NCBI RefSeq assembly: GCF_029871245.1
Contig: NZ_SSON01000059.1
Span: 1 to 64,000 of the forward strand
Length of the DNA stretch: 64,000 nt
Source of the DNA: Pseudomonas sp. BN102
GTDB taxonomy: Bacteria > Pseudomonadota > Gammaproteobacteria > Pseudomonadales > Pseudomonadaceae
Direction of reading: 5' to 3'
A program made the position numbers and the translations under genes. Shown here in pieces: positions 62,722-64,000 of this stretch. The notes under the pieces were generated by a model. It worked only from the letters and a program-made list of their open reading frames with translations. It was not told where the DNA came from and did no database searches. Position 1 is the first letter of the stretch. Each line of letters begins with the position of its first letter.

Positions 62722-63331
62722 CCTGCTCGTCGGTGAGGTCGATCTGGAAGATCTCGCCGAAGGTATTGCGGTTGGAGACACGGTAGAAGCAGAACGAGCT
62801 GATCAGCAGGTGCAGGTCCAGGGCGTTCAGGCCGGGGCGGAACACCCCCTCGGCCTCGCCGCGGCGGAGGATCTCGCCGAGGGCGTCGAGGACGGTGGTG
62901 CTCATGGAGCGGATGGCGGTGGACTGCTTGACGTATTCGCCATGGTGGATGTTCTCGATGCTGACGATGCGCACGAAATCCACGTTGCGGTCGTGGTGGT
63001 CGAAAGTGAACTCCACCAGGCGGCGGATGGCTTCGCGGGGTTCCAGCTCGGCCAGGTGCAGCTTGCCTTCGGTGCTGCGGATGTCGCCGTAGAGCTTCTC
63101 CAGCACTTCGACGTAGAGCTGCTCCTTGCTGCCGAAGTAGTAGTAGATCATTCGCTTGGAGGTCTGCATGCGCTCGGCGATGGCGTCCACCCGGGCGCCG
63201 GAAAGGCCCTGCTGGACGAACTCGGCGACGGCCGCCTGGAGGATGTTCTCGCGGGTTTTCTCCGGATTGTTCTTGCGCCCTTTGCGGGGAGCCTCTGCGG
63301 GCAGGTCTTGGAGTTCGGCGGTAATGGTCAT
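62663..63331 (-). CDS. TetR-family regulator (PA0243-like)
   Basis: This 222-residue regulator has the TetR helix-turn-helix VDAIAERMQTSKRMIYYYFGSKEQLYVEVLEKLYGDIRS and a C-terminal domain (HDRNVDFVRIVSIENIHHGEYVKQS, LISSFCFYRVSNRNTFGEIFQIDL). It matches my recollection of PA0243, which adjoins quiC in P. aeruginosa. It starts 97 bp downstream of quiC on the same strand and overlaps the flavoprotein 3' end by 59 bp. Confidence 0.88.
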   Translation of the reverse strand: MTITAELQDLPAEAPRKGRKNNPEKTRENILQAAVAEFVQQGLSGARVDAIAERMQTSKRMIYYYFGSKEQLYVEVLEKLYGDIRSTEGKLHLAELEPREAIRRLVEFTFDHHDRNVDFVRIVSIENIHHGEYVKQSTAIRSMSTTVLDALGEILRRGEAEGVFRPGLNALDLHLLISSFCFYRVSNRNTFGEIFQIDLTDEQVKARHKEMICESVLRYLQA

Positions 63332-63427
63332 CTTGGGCTCACGGCCAGCGGAAACTGGATCGATTATGGGCTGGGCGGCGGCCGTTAGGAAGCCTGGCGC
63401 GGGCACCGCACCAGGCTTCCCCGCGGT

Positions 63428-64000
63428 CTACAGCCTGGCCTTGGCGGCGGCACCGCTGCGCGCCTTGGCCATGGCCGCCAGGCGCACCGCGACGTTGGCC
63501 GCGCCGTAGCCGGCATAGCCGTTCTTGCGCTGCAGGATCTCGAAGAAGAAGCGACCCTCGAACGGCTCGGTATAGACGTGGAACAGTTCGCCGCCCTGGG
63601 TATCGCGGTCGTAAAGCACGTTGTAGTAGGCCAGTTCGCTGAGGAACTCGTCGTCGAAGTCGAAGCGCGCCGCCAGGTCGTCGTAATAGTTCAGCGGGAT
63701 GTCCAGCAGTGGCACGCCGGCATCCTTGGCGCGGCTCACCTCGGCGAAGATGTCCTCGCAGGCGAAGGCGATATGGTGGGCGCCCGAGCCGCGATAGCTG
63801 GACAGCGCGTGGGAGATGGCGGTGTTGCGGTTCTCCGAGACGTTAAGCGGCAGGCGGATGCTGCTGCAGCGGCTGCGGATGGCACGGCTCTTCACCAGGC
63901 CGTAGGGGTCGGGCAACACCACTTCGTCATCGGCTTCGAAGTCCAGCACGCTCTTGTAGAACAGCACCCAGTTATCCAGGCCGTCGGCCGGCAGGGCCAT
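63428..64000 (-). CDS. quiC: 3-dehydroshikimate dehydratase QuiC, C-terminal part (5' end outside window)
   Basis: About 190 residues of the HPPD-like C-terminal domain of bifunctional 3-dehydroshikimate dehydratase (QuiC1 type) are present: VLFYKSVLDFEADDEVVLPDPYGLVKSRAI, YRGSGAHHIAFACEDIFAEVSRAKDAGVPLLDIP, and GRFFFEILQRKNGYAGYGAANV with the metal-binding His and Glu. Its N-terminal sugar-isomerase-type domain would lie beyond the window. It converts dehydroshikimate to protocatechuate. Plain HPPD is the alternative but less likely in this setting. Confidence 0.85.
   Translation of the reverse strand: MALPADGLDNWVLFYKSVLDFEADDEVVLPDPYGLVKSRAIRSRCSSIRLPLNVSENRNTAISHALSSYRGSGAHHIAFACEDIFAEVSRAKDAGVPLLDIPLNYYDDLAARFDFDDEFLSELAYYNVLYDRDTQGGELFHVYTEPFEGRFFFEILQRKNGYAGYGAANVAVRLAAMAKARSGAAAKARL

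Overview
The window is chromosomal DNA of a high-GC gammaproteobacterium, almost certainly a Pseudomonas. The evidence is the gluconate gene set (gntR, gntK, gntP with an Edd), a complete glc operon, OprD-type porins, many LysR regulators, short dispersed palindromic repeats typical of Pseudomonas, and a quinate/shikimate cluster resembling the PA0242-PA0245 region of P. aeruginosa. The species cannot be fixed from sequence reading alone. No rRNA, tRNA, phage, insertion sequence or CRISPR was seen. It reads as a catabolic and accessory region of the chromosome.

Layout. 1-5.1 kb: gluconate uptake and Entner-Doudoroff entry (edd cut by the window edge, gntR, gntK, gntP) with three near-identical GntR-type operators. 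5.1-10.5 kb: an MHS transporter, a C45-type acyltransferase/amidase and an exported amidohydrolase, divergent from a LysR regulator. 10.5-11.7 kb: two uncharacterised genes. 11.8-16.8 kb: a five-gene alternative caa3-type cytochrome oxidase (two subunit III-like genes; subunit II carries two cytochrome c domains). 17-23.9 kb: mixed single genes (TetR/NTF2-like pair, bestrophin, a 2-oxoglutarate-oxygenase-like protein, two hydrolases, an SDR with a divergent LysR).

24.1-39.5 kb is the most interesting part. An MHS transporter, aldehyde dehydrogenase, OprD porin, 3-hydroxyisobutyrate-dehydrogenase-like enzyme, six-gene CoA/beta-oxidation-like operon and Tat-exported molybdenum oxidase lie in separate transcription units. 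Each unit has one copy of the same roughly 44-bp element upstream (six copies in all, alignable without gaps). The element has an LysR-type core (TTGAG-N5-CTCAA) and a distal TCG-TTTG-like box. This looks like one regulon for uptake and degradation of an unknown aldehyde or acid, probably controlled by the LysR at 28980. A second LysR gene in the region is a C-terminal remnant.

39.5-47.8 kb: a PhoD-like phosphatase, truncated hemoglobin, a MarR-EmrA-EmrB efflux operon, an AraC regulator with a DUF4242 protein and a methyltransferase, and an aminoglycoside-phosphotransferase fragment. 47.9-55.5 kb: glcC and glcDEFG-glcB for glycolate use, with two identical 15-bp operators. 55.6-64 kb: quinate/shikimate catabolism (AroQ, two shikimate-dehydrogenase-type enzymes, IclR and TetR regulators, QuiC cut by the window end). 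It also contains two ketosteroid-dehydrogenase-like flavoproteins and a NIPSNAP protein, which suggests desaturation of an alicyclic acid towards hydroxybenzoate or protocatechuate.
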